DNA of 19,233 nt from Lactobacillus sp. (GCA_003482405.1 DMZB01000003.1:1-19233); one strand, 5' to 3'. Shown: positions 1 to 7,761, counted from the first letter of the stretch. Program-made: numbers and translations. The notes: generated by a model not told the origin, from the letters alone.

Positions 1-47
1 AAAGAGGGTGTTATGTGATGTAATTTGAATCACATAACAACCTCTTT
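1..47 (-). terminator. Hairpin terminator of the lacI-GNAT operon
   Basis: Positions 10-19 (GTTATGTGAT) pair perfectly with 29-38 (ATCACATAAC). After a 2-base mismatch, 1-7 (AAAGAGG) pair with 41-47 (CCTCTTT), giving a 17-bp stem with a 9-base loop. Read on the minus strand it lies 26 bases past the GNAT stop codon and the stem ends in TTT; the rest of any U-tract is outside the window. On the plus strand the stem is followed by a short T run, so it could also work in that direction. Confidence 0.75.
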
Positions 48-72
48 TGCGCGTTTACAAAGTTGAATTTTA

Positions 73-537
73 TTATAAAGTTAACGCCATCATCACAAAT
101 GAGAACTTACCGCCATTTGTCGCTTGTAAATGACGATGCTCGGTGATGAAGCCCAAATCCGAATAAAGTTTTCGTGCCCGTTCGTTAAACTCGGCAACAT
201 CAAATAAAATTTTGTGAGAATGATAAGTCGTTTGCACGTACTTGAGAACTAACTGGACAAATTTGCGTCCATTTCCCTGTCCCGTTAAATCGGGTTTCAT
301 ACCGAGTCCAATTTCGAGAACAAAAGGTTGAGTCGTCGTTTCCACGGCAAAAAATCCGATCAAAACATCTTCGTTAGTGACCTGAAAATAATGATCACCA
401 CGCTGTCTTGACGAAATCAACTCTTGGTAATCCTCGGGATCAGCTTTCATATCATAGAACTGGTAGATGCCATCATAGTGCCAGTTATTAGCAATGATTT
501 CTGCATTTTCTTGGGTTAGTGTGGAAATTTGGGTCAT
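73..537 (-). CDS. GNAT-family N-acetyltransferase
   Basis: A 154-residue protein of the GCN5-related acetyltransferase superfamily, which moves an acetyl group from acetyl-CoA to an amine. The acetyl-CoA pyrophosphate-binding loop is seen as LTGQGNGRKF (about 85-94), and the C-terminal part has the usual FNERARKLYSDLGF stretch of GNAT motif B. Nothing shows the substrate (protein, antibiotic, polyamine or other). The ATG at 537 is chosen because AGAGGTG lies 6 bases upstream; a longer GTG frame from 546 would begin inside that ribosome binding site. The gene follows the LacI-type regulator by 21 bases on the same strand and precedes a hairpin terminator, so the two are probably cotranscribed. 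It looks like a soluble cytoplasmic enzyme. Confidence 0.85.
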   Translation of the reverse strand: MTQISTLTQENAEIIANNWHYDGIYQFYDMKADPEDYQELISSRQRGDHYFQVTNEDVLIGFFAVETTTQPFVLEIGLGMKPDLTGQGNGRKFVQLVLKYVQTTYHSHKILFDVAEFNERARKLYSDLGFITEHRHLQATNGGKFSFVMMALTL

Positions 538-558
538 CAGGTTCACCTCTTTGTAACC

Positions 559-1542
559 TTAAAAGTTTTGGTGCAACGTCACGTCTAACCGTTGCGTGGT
601 GATGGGTGCATCTGGTGTGGCGATGCGGTTGAGCAGAGTGGTGACCGCCGCGTGACCAATGGCATAAGTGGACTGCTGGGCGGCGACCAGTTTAATATCA
701 AGGTAGTCGAACCAACTCAGATAATCAAACGTGCCGAGTTTGAGACTAGTCAGTTGATGGCGCCCCTTCAGGTTTTGCAACACCTGACTCAAAATCACAC
801 TATCGGCCACGACCAGGCTATCGATTTGCTCTTGCTGTTGCAGTTCGTTCAGCGCTTTGGCTGTCGCAGCTGGCGTGTAGTCAGTTTGACGAGTTAGATT
901 ACGTTTCATGGGCAAGCTATTTTCCGTTAGCGCCAGTTGATAGCCGTTTAAACGCTCAACAGCAGAGAATTCAACCTGACTACCAATAAAACCAATACGC
1001 TTTGAGCCTGCATCAATTAGGCGCTGGGTTAACTGTCGTGCAGCTGCTGGGTTGTCCGTCAGTACTGCATCATAATGGTGGATACTGTCAGCATTAGGTA
1101 CACGATCCACAAAAACGGTCGGCGTCGTTTGCGTCAGTTTGTCATAATTGTCTATGCCACCGGTGCTGGCGATAATGAGGCCATCGACCATTTGGCCAGT
1201 CAACGTGTTTAGAAAACGCGTTTCTTTGTCAGCTTGTTCATCCGTGTTAAATAGCATCATCCGTTTGCCAGACAGCGTCAGTTCGTCACCAATACCTCGT
1301 AATAACTCAGTGAAATATGGATTGAGAATATTGCTGACAATAACTCCAATCGTATCAGTTTGTTGATTGCGAATGCTTTGGGCCAGAAAATTCGGTTGAA
1401 AGTTCATCTCTTCTGCAACTTGATGAATGTGAGCTCGAGTTGCCGGTGTCACACGAGGACTATCCCTCAGTGCTCGCGAAACGGTGGACGGCGCCATGCC
1501 CACACGTTTGGCAACATCTGCTAATGTCACGTGTTTAGCCAT
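559..1542 (-). CDS. LacI/GalR-family transcriptional repressor
   Basis: A 327-residue regulator of normal family length. The N-terminal helix-turn-helix is clear (VTLADVAKRVGMAPSTVSRA, about 5-24), followed by the hinge region and a periplasmic-binding-protein-like effector domain starting near 62 (DTIGVIVSNILNPYF). AAGGAG lies 7 bases before the ATG. The family binds palindromic operators and releases them on binding a sugar or related ligand. No sugar transporter or catabolic gene is adjacent, so the effector cannot be read from context. The only close partners are the GNAT gene downstream and a small membrane protein upstream. An imperfect palindrome in its own promoter region (1561-1579) suggests autoregulation. 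Confidence 0.92.
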   Translation of the reverse strand: MAKHVTLADVAKRVGMAPSTVSRALRDSPRVTPATRAHIHQVAEEMNFQPNFLAQSIRNQQTDTIGVIVSNILNPYFTELLRGIGDELTLSGKRMMLFNTDEQADKETRFLNTLTGQMVDGLIIASTGGIDNYDKLTQTTPTVFVDRVPNADSIHHYDAVLTDNPAAARQLTQRLIDAGSKRIGFIGSQVEFSAVERLNGYQLALTENSLPMKRNLTRQTDYTPAATAKALNELQQQEQIDSLVVADSVILSQVLQNLKGRHQLTSLKLGTFDYLSWFDYLDIKLVAAQQSTYAIGHAAVTTLLNRIATPDAPITTQRLDVTLHQNF

Positions 1543-1560
1543 GTGATTCTCCTTATGCTG

Positions 1561-1596
1561 ATTGTTCTAAAAGAATAATTGTGTATATTTAGTCAA
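1561..1596 (-). promoter_or_regulatory. Candidate lacI promoter with overlapping palindrome
   Basis: On the minus strand a TTGACT -35-like hexamer (1596-1591) is followed 17-18 bases later by a weak -10 (CTTTTA or TTTTAG, near 1573-1567). A 19-base near-palindrome at 1561-1579 (ATTGTTCT-AAA-AGAATAAT, one mismatch per half) covers that -10 region and ends 18 bases before the lacI start codon. Its position suits an autoregulatory operator. It does not have the central CG typical of many LacI-family operators, so the assignment is tentative. Confidence 0.35.
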
Positions 1597-1625
1597 ACGT
1601 ACTGCAGACAGCTACATTAAAACTG

Positions 1626-1841
1626 TCAATGCCGGAACAATAATTGCCATTCTAACCACAACCATAGTCCAAACAGAATAAGCACATATAAACCACAAGC
1701 CCAGAATGCGACAATGATCAGTGTATTAATTAAAAATAGTCGCACAACAAGCAAACCAAGTGCGAGAACGGCCGCAATGACCAGACGACGCTGGACGGCG
1801 TCGAGGTGCTGACGTAATTCTTGTTTGGACAACGTGATCAT
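1626..1841 (-). CDS. Small two-TM membrane protein of unknown function
   Basis: A 71-residue protein, not recognised as a named family. A short basic, polar N-terminus (SKQELRQHLDAVQRR, about 5-19) is followed by two hydrophobic segments, roughly 20-36 and 40-63, the second rich in Trp and Leu. This predicts a small membrane protein with a short turn between helices. The start is uncertain: an AAAGGA lies directly against the ATG at 1841, too close for good initiation, while a TTG at 1832 has it 9 bases upstream and would give 68 residues. It lies 83 bases before lacI on the same strand and could share its transcript, but a separate -35-like hexamer between them argues for independent control. 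It is divergent from opuC. Confidence 0.6.
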   Translation of the reverse strand: MITLSKQELRQHLDAVQRRLVIAAVLALGLLVVRLFLINTLIIVAFWACGLYVLILFGLWLWLEWQLLFRH

Positions 1842-1980
1842 TCCTTTCTCTATACTTGCATTTTACACGCTGAACAGGTTACGGTGGATCATAATGTTAA
1901 TTAATTAGCCATGATGATAAATATAAATTAACTATTGTTGATTTAACTGCAATTAATTTACGGGAAAAGGGTGATCAAAC
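1842..1980 (+). promoter_or_regulatory. AT-rich divergent control region in front of opuC
   Basis: This 139-base spacer separates the minus-strand small membrane gene from the opuC operon and must hold the opuC promoter. Possible elements are TTAATT (1901-1906) with TATAAA (1922-1927) at a short 15-base spacing. An 8-bp inverted repeat TAAATTAA/TTAATTTA (1924-1931 and 1953-1960) lies just before the ribosome binding site. None is strong enough to call a defined promoter. AAAAGGG at 1965-1971 serves opuCA. Confidence 0.3.
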
Positions 1981-3267
1981 GTGTTCTTATCGATGAAACA
2001 TTTAAACAAGACTTATTCGGGCAATAAAGTTGCCGTTGAAGATTTTAATTTGGACATTGAAAAGGGTGAATTTATCTGTTTTATTGGGACTTCTGGTTCT
2101 GGTAAAACGACCACTATGCGGATGATCAACAGAATGTTGAATCAAACGTCTGGGACCATCACGATTGAAGGCGAGGACATTGCCAAAATGAACCCGGTTC
2201 AATTGCGACGGCGAATTGGCTATGTCATTCAAAACATCGGTCTACTGCCTCACATGACGATTCGTGACAACATCACACTGGTGCCACGGCTATTAAAGTG
2301 GTCGGAGGCTAAACGTAATCAACGTGCAAAGGAAATGATCGAACTGGTTGAGTTACCCGATAGCTTTTTGGATCGCTATCCAGCCGAACTTTCAGGTGGT
2401 CAGCAGCAACGAATTGGGGTCGCTCGTGCACTGGCAGCAGATCAAGACATTATTTTGATGGATGAGGCGTTTAGTGCCTTAGACCCTGTGACACGTGAAA
2501 TGCTGCAGGATTTGGTTAAAAATTTACAACAGAAATCCGGAAAAACGTTTGTGTTCGTCACCCACGACATGGATGAAGCGTTGAAGCTAGCGACCAGAAT
2601 TGTCGTGATGTCACACGGCAAGATGGTTCAGGTGGCAACACCTGAAGAAATCTTGCGCCATCCGGCTAACGATTTTGTGGAAGATTTAATTGGCCGTGAA
2701 CGTTTGATTCAAGCAAAGCCAAGCATCACGACGGTTGGGCAGGTTATGCTAAAGACGCCAGTGGCCATGTTAGCTTCAGCAACCCTCGTGCAGGCGCTGA
2801 AACTAATGCATGACCGCCGTGTTGATACACTGCTGGTGACCGATCAGAATAATCGGTTATTAGGATTTGTTGATATCGAAACGTTAAATGATAATTACTC
2901 TCCGACCAAACATCTGAGTGACATCATTAATCCGCGAATCTTTTACGTGAATGAAAATGCCGTCATTCGTGACACGGTTGACCGGATTTTAAAACACGGT
3001 TACAAAAACGTGCCAGTGGTCGATAATGAGCAACGTTTGGTCGGTATTGTGACACGTGCTGCCCTGGTGGACATCGTGTATGACGCATTGTTTGTTGATG
3101 ACAAGGGTGAAGCAGCAGATGATACTGATCAAGAGACAACAGGGGACGCGACGACTACTGCTGAAACAATATCAGCGGCTGACTCTAATGCGGAATCGGA
3201 CACTTCCAAACTGGGGTCTAACGCGACTTCGACCATTGGCCATGATGATACAAAGGCGGGTGATTAA
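1981..3267 (+). CDS. opuCA: Osmoprotectant ABC transporter, ATP-binding subunit
   Basis: The 428-residue ATPase energises uptake of glycine betaine, carnitine or choline-type osmolytes. All ABC motifs are present: Walker [10 protein letters not shown] (36-44), Q-loop Gln84, signature LSGGQ (137-141), Walker B IILMDE (157-162) and switch His195. Two CBS domains follow (about 255-305 and 315-370); in OpuA/OpuC-type systems these sense ionic strength or nucleotides. The C-terminus carries an odd extra tail of about 55 residues (373-428), rich in Asp, Thr, Ser and Ala and low in complexity. GTG at 1981 is chosen because AAAAGGG lies about 9 bases upstream; the next in-frame ATG (1993) would be too far. 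It is the first gene of a four-gene operon. Confidence 0.93.
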   Translation: MFLSMKHLNKTYSGNKVAVEDFNLDIEKGEFICFIGTSGSGKTTTMRMINRMLNQTSGTITIEGEDIAKMNPVQLRRRIGYVIQNIGLLPHMTIRDNITLVPRLLKWSEAKRNQRAKEMIELVELPDSFLDRYPAELSGGQQQRIGVARALAADQDIILMDEAFSALDPVTREMLQDLVKNLQQKSGKTFVFVTHDMDEALKLATRIVVMSHGKMVQVATPEEILRHPANDFVEDLIGRERLIQAKPSITTVGQVMLKTPVAMLASATLVQALKLMHDRRVDTLLVTDQNNRLLGFVDIETLNDNYSPTKHLSDIINPRIFYVNENAVIRDTVDRILKHGYKNVPVVDNEQRLVGIVTRAALVDIVYDALFVDDKGEAADDTDQETTGDATTTAETISAADSNAESDTSKLGSNATSTIGHDDTKAGD

Positions 3268-3269
3268 TT

Positions 3270-3911
3270 GTGATCACTTTTCTTCAGAATTACGGTGGCC
3301 AATTATTGTTTAAGACCTGGCAACACCTGTATATCTCAGGGATTTCGCTGTTTTTAGGTGTGATTGTGGCCATTCCGCTGGGTGTGTTTTTAACCAGGTT
3401 TAAAAGATTGGCCGGTTTTGTGATCGGCTTGGCCAGTGTGCTACAAACGGTGCCTGCTATGGCCTTGTTGGCATTGATGATTCCAATCTTTGGAATTGGC
3501 GCCAAGCCCGCCATTATTGCGTTATTTATCTATTCATTATTACCTATTTTAAGAAATACCTATTTAGGCTTAGAGGACGTTAATCCAAGCGTACTGGATG
3601 CAGCTAAGGGGATGGGGATGAGCCAGCTTGAATCCATTCGAATGGTGGAATTGCCGCTGGCGGCGCCCGTTATTATGGCAGGTGTCCGGTTGTCAGGAAC
3701 GTATGTCATTGCATGGGCAACACTAGCCTCATACATCGGTGCAGGTGGTCTGGGGGACTTTATCTTTAACGGTTTAAACCTGTATCGTGCGGACTTGATC
3801 CTTGGTGGTTCGATTCCAGTTATTATTCTGGCGTTGATTGTGGACTATTTACTTGGCCTGTTAGAGAAAGCGTTGACCCCGCAGGTCACTAATGAAGGGG
3901 GCAATAGCTAA
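3270..3911 (+). CDS. opuCB: Osmoprotectant ABC transporter, permease subunit 1
   Basis: A 213-residue inner-membrane permease, mostly hydrophobic with about five to six membrane helices. The cytoplasmic EAA-type loop that docks on the ATPase is at about 111-131 ([20 protein letters not shown]). A motif typical of OpuC/ProW-like permeases is also present ([15 protein letters not shown], 59-73). It starts with GTG two bases after the opuCA stop, with GGCGGGTG upstream inside opuCA, which indicates translational coupling. It closely resembles the second permease encoded at 4852, as expected for a heterodimeric membrane channel. Its stop overlaps the ATG of opuCC by one base. Confidence 0.93.
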   Translation: MITFLQNYGGQLLFKTWQHLYISGISLFLGVIVAIPLGVFLTRFKRLAGFVIGLASVLQTVPAMALLALMIPIFGIGAKPAIIALFIYSLLPILRNTYLGLEDVNPSVLDAAKGMGMSQLESIRMVELPLAAPVIMAGVRLSGTYVIAWATLASYIGAGGLGDFIFNGLNLYRADLILGGSIPVIILALIVDYLLGLLEKALTPQVTNEGGNS

Positions 3912-4849
3912 TGAATCGTTTACGACGAAAAATGTGGTCTATTGTTCTAGTTGCCCTTGCTGGGGTGCTATTGCTGAGCGGTTGTGGCTTTCCTGGCTTG
4001 AACAGTTCCGCTGACGGAACCGTCCGTATTGCATCCATGTCTACTACTGAATCGCAGATTATGGCGGAAATGCTGAAGGACTTAATTGAACACGATACTA
4101 AATACAAGGCGTCTATTTTGTCTAACTTAGGTTCCGGTAACGTCATGTTTAACGCACAGAAGCGTGATAATGCAGATTTGTCAGCTGTTCGTTACACGGG
4201 GACTGATCTGGAATCGATCATGGGCCAAAAAATCGACCGTTCGCGTTCACAGTCACAAACAGATGCGTATGTACGTCGTTATTTCAAACAACATTATCAC
4301 ATGACCTACTTTCCAAGCTACGGGTTTGCGGACACTTATGCGTGGATGGTAACAAAGCCCTACGCAAAAAAGAATCACATCGATACGGTGAGTGATCTAA
4401 AATCGCAGGCGGGAAAAATGAAGGTCGGTATCGATCCGATTTGGGAAAACCGTCACGGTGATGGCTACAGTGACTTCAAGAAGACTTATGGCTTCTCGTT
4501 TGGCGAGTTATACCCAATGCAAATTGGGTTGGTGTATGAAGCGCTATCTCAAGGACGAATGGATGCCGTGCTGGGTTACTCGACGGATGGTCGAATCAAG
4601 AGTTACAACTTGAAGGTGCTCAAGGACAATAAGAACTTTTTCCCACCATACGACTGTAGTGTTGTGGCCAACGATGCGGCCTTGAAAAAGTATCCGCAGT
4701 TGAAGAAAACCTTGAGCAAACTGAGTGGCAAAATTAGTTTAACTACAATGCAGAAACTAAATTACCAGGTTGATAACAACCTTGAAGAACCAGCGACCGT
4801 TGCACAACGCTACTTGAAGCAACATCATTATTTTGAAGGGGGACGGTAA
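3911..4849 (+). CDS. opuCC: Osmoprotectant-binding lipoprotein
   Basis: A 312-residue substrate-binding protein of the OpuAC/ProX type. The N-terminus is a lipoprotein signal: basic residues (NRLRRK), a hydrophobic core and lipobox LLSGC with the lipidated Cys25, so the mature protein should be anchored outside the membrane. RYTGT and the Tyr/Trp-rich stretches (YGFADTYAWMV, DPIWENRHGDGY) are typical of this family, which binds trimethylammonium groups through an aromatic cage. The exact ligand preference (carnitine, choline, betaine) cannot be read. Its start codon overlaps the opuCB stop (TAATG), with AAGGGGG about 9 bases upstream. It sits between two permeases, the usual opuC order. Confidence 0.93.
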   Translation: MNRLRRKMWSIVLVALAGVLLLSGCGFPGLNSSADGTVRIASMSTTESQIMAEMLKDLIEHDTKYKASILSNLGSGNVMFNAQKRDNADLSAVRYTGTDLESIMGQKIDRSRSQSQTDAYVRRYFKQHYHMTYFPSYGFADTYAWMVTKPYAKKNHIDTVSDLKSQAGKMKVGIDPIWENRHGDGYSDFKKTYGFSFGELYPMQIGLVYEALSQGRMDAVLGYSTDGRIKSYNLKVLKDNKNFFPPYDCSVVANDAALKKYPQLKKTLSKLSGKISLTTMQKLNYQVDNNLEEPATVAQRYLKQHHYFEGGR

Positions 4850-4851
4850 AA

Positions 4852-5526
4852 ATGAGTCAGTTGAACATTTGGCAACAATTGATTTATTACTTTCAGCACA
4901 ACGGCATGTACGTGCTGAGTCAATTTAACCGTCACTTCCTCATATCAATTTACGGTGTTTTGTTTGCGGCAATCGTGGGCATTCCGGTGGGTATTCTGAT
5001 TGCGCGCAACCGTCATTTGAGTGGCTGGGTGATTGGGATAGCAAATGTAATCCAAACGATTCCGTCACTGGCAATGCTATCAGTGTTGATGTTAGGGCTT
5101 GGCCTAGGTGTCAATACCGTTATCGTAACCGTATTCTTATACGCGCTATTGCCAATCATTAAGAACACTTATACCGGCATGTTAAACGTGAATCCAGATG
5201 TTTTAGATGCTGGTAAAGGAATGGGGATGACCCGTTTTGAGATTTTACGTTACATCGAGTTGCCCTTGTCGTTGTCTGTGATCATGGCCGGGCTTAGAAA
5301 TGCGCTGGTGCTTGCTATTGGAATCACCGCGATTGGCTCGTTTGTTGGCGCTGGTGGCCTTGGAGACATCATCATCCGGGGCACGAATGCCACGAATGGG
5401 GGCGCCATTATTTTGGCCGGTGCATTACCGACAGCGTTGATGGCAATCGTATCAGATACGGTGCTGGGTTGGCTGCAAAAGTTGTTTGACCCATCTTCCC
5501 GGCGCAAACAGCAGCGTGCTGAGTAG
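4852..5526 (+). CDS. opuCD: Osmoprotectant ABC transporter, permease subunit 2
   Basis: The 224-residue second permease of the OpuC transporter, with about five to six hydrophobic helices. The EAA-type loop lies at about 120-140 (AGKGMGMTRFEILRYIELPL) and parallels the loop of the first permease almost residue for residue. It starts two bases after the opuCC stop, with GAAGGGGGACGG upstream inside opuCC. It is the last gene of the operon; the inverted-repeat element starting 30 bases after its stop, followed by TTTT, probably ends the transcript. Together the four genes give ATPase, lipoprotein and two channel subunits, a complete importer that lets the cell take up compatible solutes under osmotic or cold stress. 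Confidence 0.93.
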   Translation: MSQLNIWQQLIYYFQHNGMYVLSQFNRHFLISIYGVLFAAIVGIPVGILIARNRHLSGWVIGIANVIQTIPSLAMLSVLMLGLGLGVNTVIVTVFLYALLPIIKNTYTGMLNVNPDVLDAGKGMGMTRFEILRYIELPLSLSVIMAGLRNALVLAIGITAIGSFVGAGGLGDIIIRGTNATNGGAIILAGALPTALMAIVSDTVLGWLQKLFDPSSRRKQQRAE

Positions 5527-5556
5527 TTGAACGAAAATTAAATTGAGTATGTGATT

Positions 5557-5645
5557 GGGTGTTGTGACATAAGTCTATATGGGAAGAACGATCTGAGCGA
5601 TATCGCGTTTCGAAACCCTGAGTACGGACTTATGTCTCAGCTCCC
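5557..5645 (+). repeat. Intergenic inverted-repeat element, copy 1 (likely opuC terminator)
   Basis: Outer arms pair over 18 bp with two T-T mismatches: GGG 5557-5559 with CCC 5643-5645, GTTG 5561-5564 with CAGC 5638-5641, and GACATAAGTC 5566-5575 with GACTTATGTC 5627-5636. The 51-base interior contains a core, AACGATCTGAGCGATATCG (5587-5605) continuing to 5621, that recurs in the second copy at 28/35 identity. The right arm is followed by GTTTT, so the fold could end opuC transcription. The element lies only 23 bases before the start of the serine hydrolase gene. Confidence 0.75.
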
Positions 5646-5668
5646 GTTTTGAGAAAGAGGATGACAGT

Positions 5669-6676
5669 TTGCGGGCGTACAAACAGACAAAACGGGTGAT
5701 TCAAACCCTGTTGGATGAGCAGCTTGTACCAGGTGTGAGCTATGCACTGATTGATGGTCCTGAAGTTGATTGTGAGGTAAAGGGCGACGCCCAGTGGTGG
5801 CCTGAACACGAGTTACTAAAGCCACATATGTTGTACGATTTAGCGTCTTTAACTAAGGTGGTTGGGACCACAACGGCGGTCATGCAACTCGTTGAATCTC
5901 AGCAAATTAGTGTGGACGACAAGTTATCACATTATGTGCCTGAATGGCATGACGACCGCGTTTCATTACGCGACTTATTGACACATACTTCAGCGATTGC
6001 CGGCTACATTCCCAACCGCAATCAACTGCCTGCTGATAAGTTGAAGCGAGCCTTGCTACAACTGCCAGTAGGGGACACATTTGAGCAGCGTGACCACTAT
6101 ACGGATATTGGCTTTATTTTCCTTGGCTATGTTCTGGAAGCTGTTTATCAGCAGCCCATTCATCAGGTGATTCAAAGTCATGTATTAACGCCGTTGCATA
6201 TGCAGACGGCAACCTTTAAACCTGAAATAGCCAACAGCGTGCCCACAGAGTTGACGAAAAAGGGGTTGCTTCGCGGCCGCGTTCATGATCCCAAAGGTGC
6301 AATTTTGGGCGAACACTGTGGGTCGGCCGGGTTGTTTGCCTCTTTAGATGATTTGATTACGTTTAGTCAGTGGTTCTTAAGTGATCGTGACGATGTGTTA
6401 CATGCAAAGACACGTGACATGTTTGAAACGGACCAAACACCGCATCGAAACTTAGGCCGTTCTTTGGGCTGGAATTTATTGGCTAGTTCAGATAATAGTC
6501 ACCTTGTTAGTTTCCATACCGGGTTTACGGGTACCATAATCATCCTCGACCGTGTTACCAAAAAAGGCCTGATTTTGCTGACAAACCGCGTGCATCCAAG
6601 TCAGCAAAATCATCGTTTTATTGAGTGGCGGCCGTCCTTATACCGCACCTTTTTGGATGAAGTTGCCGGTCGCTAG
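5669..6676 (+). CDS. Serine hydrolase, beta-lactamase/penicillin-binding-like family
   Basis: A 335-residue protein of the class C beta-lactamase-related superfamily (esterases, D-aminopeptidases, PBP-like proteins). The SxxK catalytic motif is SLTK (Ser60, Lys63). The second motif is YTD (Tyr144) in place of the classic YxN, and the third is HTG (282-284) in place of KTG; both variants are common in this superfamily. No signal peptide or membrane anchor is visible, so it is probably cytoplasmic and unlikely to be a classical penicillin-binding protein. The substrate is unknown. The start is TTG at 5669, with AAGAGG 8 bases upstream; there is no in-frame ATG nearby. It stands alone between the opuC terminator-like repeat and manA. 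Confidence 0.85.
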   Translation: MRAYKQTKRVIQTLLDEQLVPGVSYALIDGPEVDCEVKGDAQWWPEHELLKPHMLYDLASLTKVVGTTTAVMQLVESQQISVDDKLSHYVPEWHDDRVSLRDLLTHTSAIAGYIPNRNQLPADKLKRALLQLPVGDTFEQRDHYTDIGFIFLGYVLEAVYQQPIHQVIQSHVLTPLHMQTATFKPEIANSVPTELTKKGLLRGRVHDPKGAILGEHCGSAGLFASLDDLITFSQWFLSDRDDVLHAKTRDMFETDQTPHRNLGRSLGWNLLASSDNSHLVSFHTGFTGTIIILDRVTKKGLILLTNRVHPSQQNHRFIEWRPSLYRTFLDEVAGR

Positions 6677-6704
6677 ACAGTTCGTAGATCGACTGTGCTA
6701 GACT
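6674..6704 (+). promoter_or_regulatory. Candidate manA promoter (extended -10)
   Basis: TGCTAGACT (6696-6704) fits an extended -10, with TAGACA (6674-6679) as a -35-like hexamer at a long 19-base spacing, overlapping the stop of the preceding gene. The same stretch can form an imperfect hairpin (CTAGACAGT 6673-6681 with ACTGT-G-CTAG 6692-6701) but has no T-tract, so it is a poor terminator. Confidence 0.3.
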
Positions 6705-6760
6705 AAATGTAATGGCTTACAAAAATAGCGTCAATTACAGGCAAAAAAGGAGAAAGTTTA

Positions 6761-7726
6761 ATGACTGAACCAATGTTTATGATTCCAGTATTCCATGAAA
6801 AAATCTGGGGTGGCACGGGTTTACATGACCGTTTTAACTACGACATTCCAACCGATCATACCGGTGAGGCGTGGGCAATTTCGGCACACCCACATGGTCC
6901 GGCTACAATCGTGAACGGTGAATTTAAGGGCCAGTCGCTCGACACAATTTGGGCGCAGCATCGTGAAGTGTTTGGCAATGCCAAAGGAGACGTATTCCCG
7001 TTGCTGACAAAAATTTTGGATGCACACGAGGACCTGTCAGTTCAGGTCCATCCTGACGATGCCTATGCCGCTGAGCATGAACATGAACTCGGTAAAACTG
7101 AATGCTGGTACGTCATTGCGGCTGAGCCGGGTGCCAAACTTTACTATGGGCATCATGCACAGACCCGTGAACAGTTGGCTGACTGGATTAATAACGATCA
7201 TTGGGATAAGTTGTTTCGGACTGTACCAGTCAAGGCTGGCGACTTCTTCTATGTACCGAGTGGGACAATCCATGCGCTTGGTGCTGGAATCATGGTGCTT
7301 GAAACCCAACAAAGTTCAGATACGACTTATCGTGTTTACGATTGGGACCGTACTGATGCCAAGGGTCGCAAACGACCGTTACACAAACAGCAGAGTATTG
7401 ATGTGACGACGGTACCTCACGTTGATCCGAAACTGGATATCACAAAAAAGTCAGTGGGCAAGGCAATCATTACCAAGTTTGTGGCCTCTGAATTCTTCGC
7501 GGTTTATGAGTGGCGAACAAATGGTGATGAACTTCACTTTACGCGTGGCCGTGCACCGTATACGTTGGCCTCTGTTTTAGATGGCCGTGGTGAGTTGATC
7601 GTGCCAGGAGAGAAGCCATATACCTTGGTCAAAGGGATGCACTTCATTATTCCGTTTGACATTAAAGAGTGGACGGTTCGTGGTGACGTGCAGATCATTG
7701 CGAGTGAACCGGGAGAAAAGGCATAA
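6761..7726 (+). CDS. manA: Mannose-6-phosphate isomerase, class I
   Basis: A 321-residue zinc enzyme interconverting mannose 6-phosphate and fructose 6-phosphate, linking mannose use and mannose-derived precursors to glycolysis. It is the short Gram-positive form of type I isomerase. The metal ligands are visible: Gln95 and His97 in QVHPDD, Glu114 in KTECWYV and His171 in PSGTIHALG; the active-site region TTYRVYDWDR (188-197) follows. AAGGAG lies about 9 bases before the ATG. The gene appears monocistronic: it is preceded by a candidate promoter and followed immediately by a hairpin with a T-tract. No mannose PTS or polysaccharide gene is in the window. Confidence 0.93.
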   Translation: MTEPMFMIPVFHEKIWGGTGLHDRFNYDIPTDHTGEAWAISAHPHGPATIVNGEFKGQSLDTIWAQHREVFGNAKGDVFPLLTKILDAHEDLSVQVHPDDAYAAEHEHELGKTECWYVIAAEPGAKLYYGHHAQTREQLADWINNDHWDKLFRTVPVKAGDFFYVPSGTIHALGAGIMVLETQQSSDTTYRVYDWDRTDAKGRKRPLHKQQSIDVTTVPHVDPKLDITKKSVGKAIITKFVASEFFAVYEWRTNGDELHFTRGRAPYTLASVLDGRGELIVPGEKPYTLVKGMHFIIPFDIKEWTVRGDVQIIASEPGEKA

Positions 7727-7750
7727 GCAAATCCGATGGGTCTGCTTTTT
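7727..7750 (+). terminator. Rho-independent terminator of manA
   Basis: GCAAATCC (7727-7734) pairs with GGGTCTGC (7738-7745) over 8 positions with one mismatch and one G-U pair. The loop is 3 bases and TTTTT follows at 7746-7750. It begins directly after the manA stop codon. Confidence 0.75.
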
Positions 7751-7761
7751 CCTCTGGCACA

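Noticed and set aside
43..60. Possible catabolite-responsive (cre) site near TTGCGCGTTTACAA
   Set aside because: The spacing of the TG, CG and CA bases does not fit the cre consensus, and it lies downstream of a gene at a terminator, not at a promoter.
592..897. 101-codon plus-strand frame inside lacI
   Set aside because: Antisense shadow of a clearly conserved LacI coding sequence; no ribosome binding site and no recognisable domain.
6673..6701. Hairpin CTAGACAGT/ACTGTGCTAG as a terminator of the serine hydrolase gene
   Set aside because: There is a bulge and no T-tract; the sequence fits an extended -10 for manA better.
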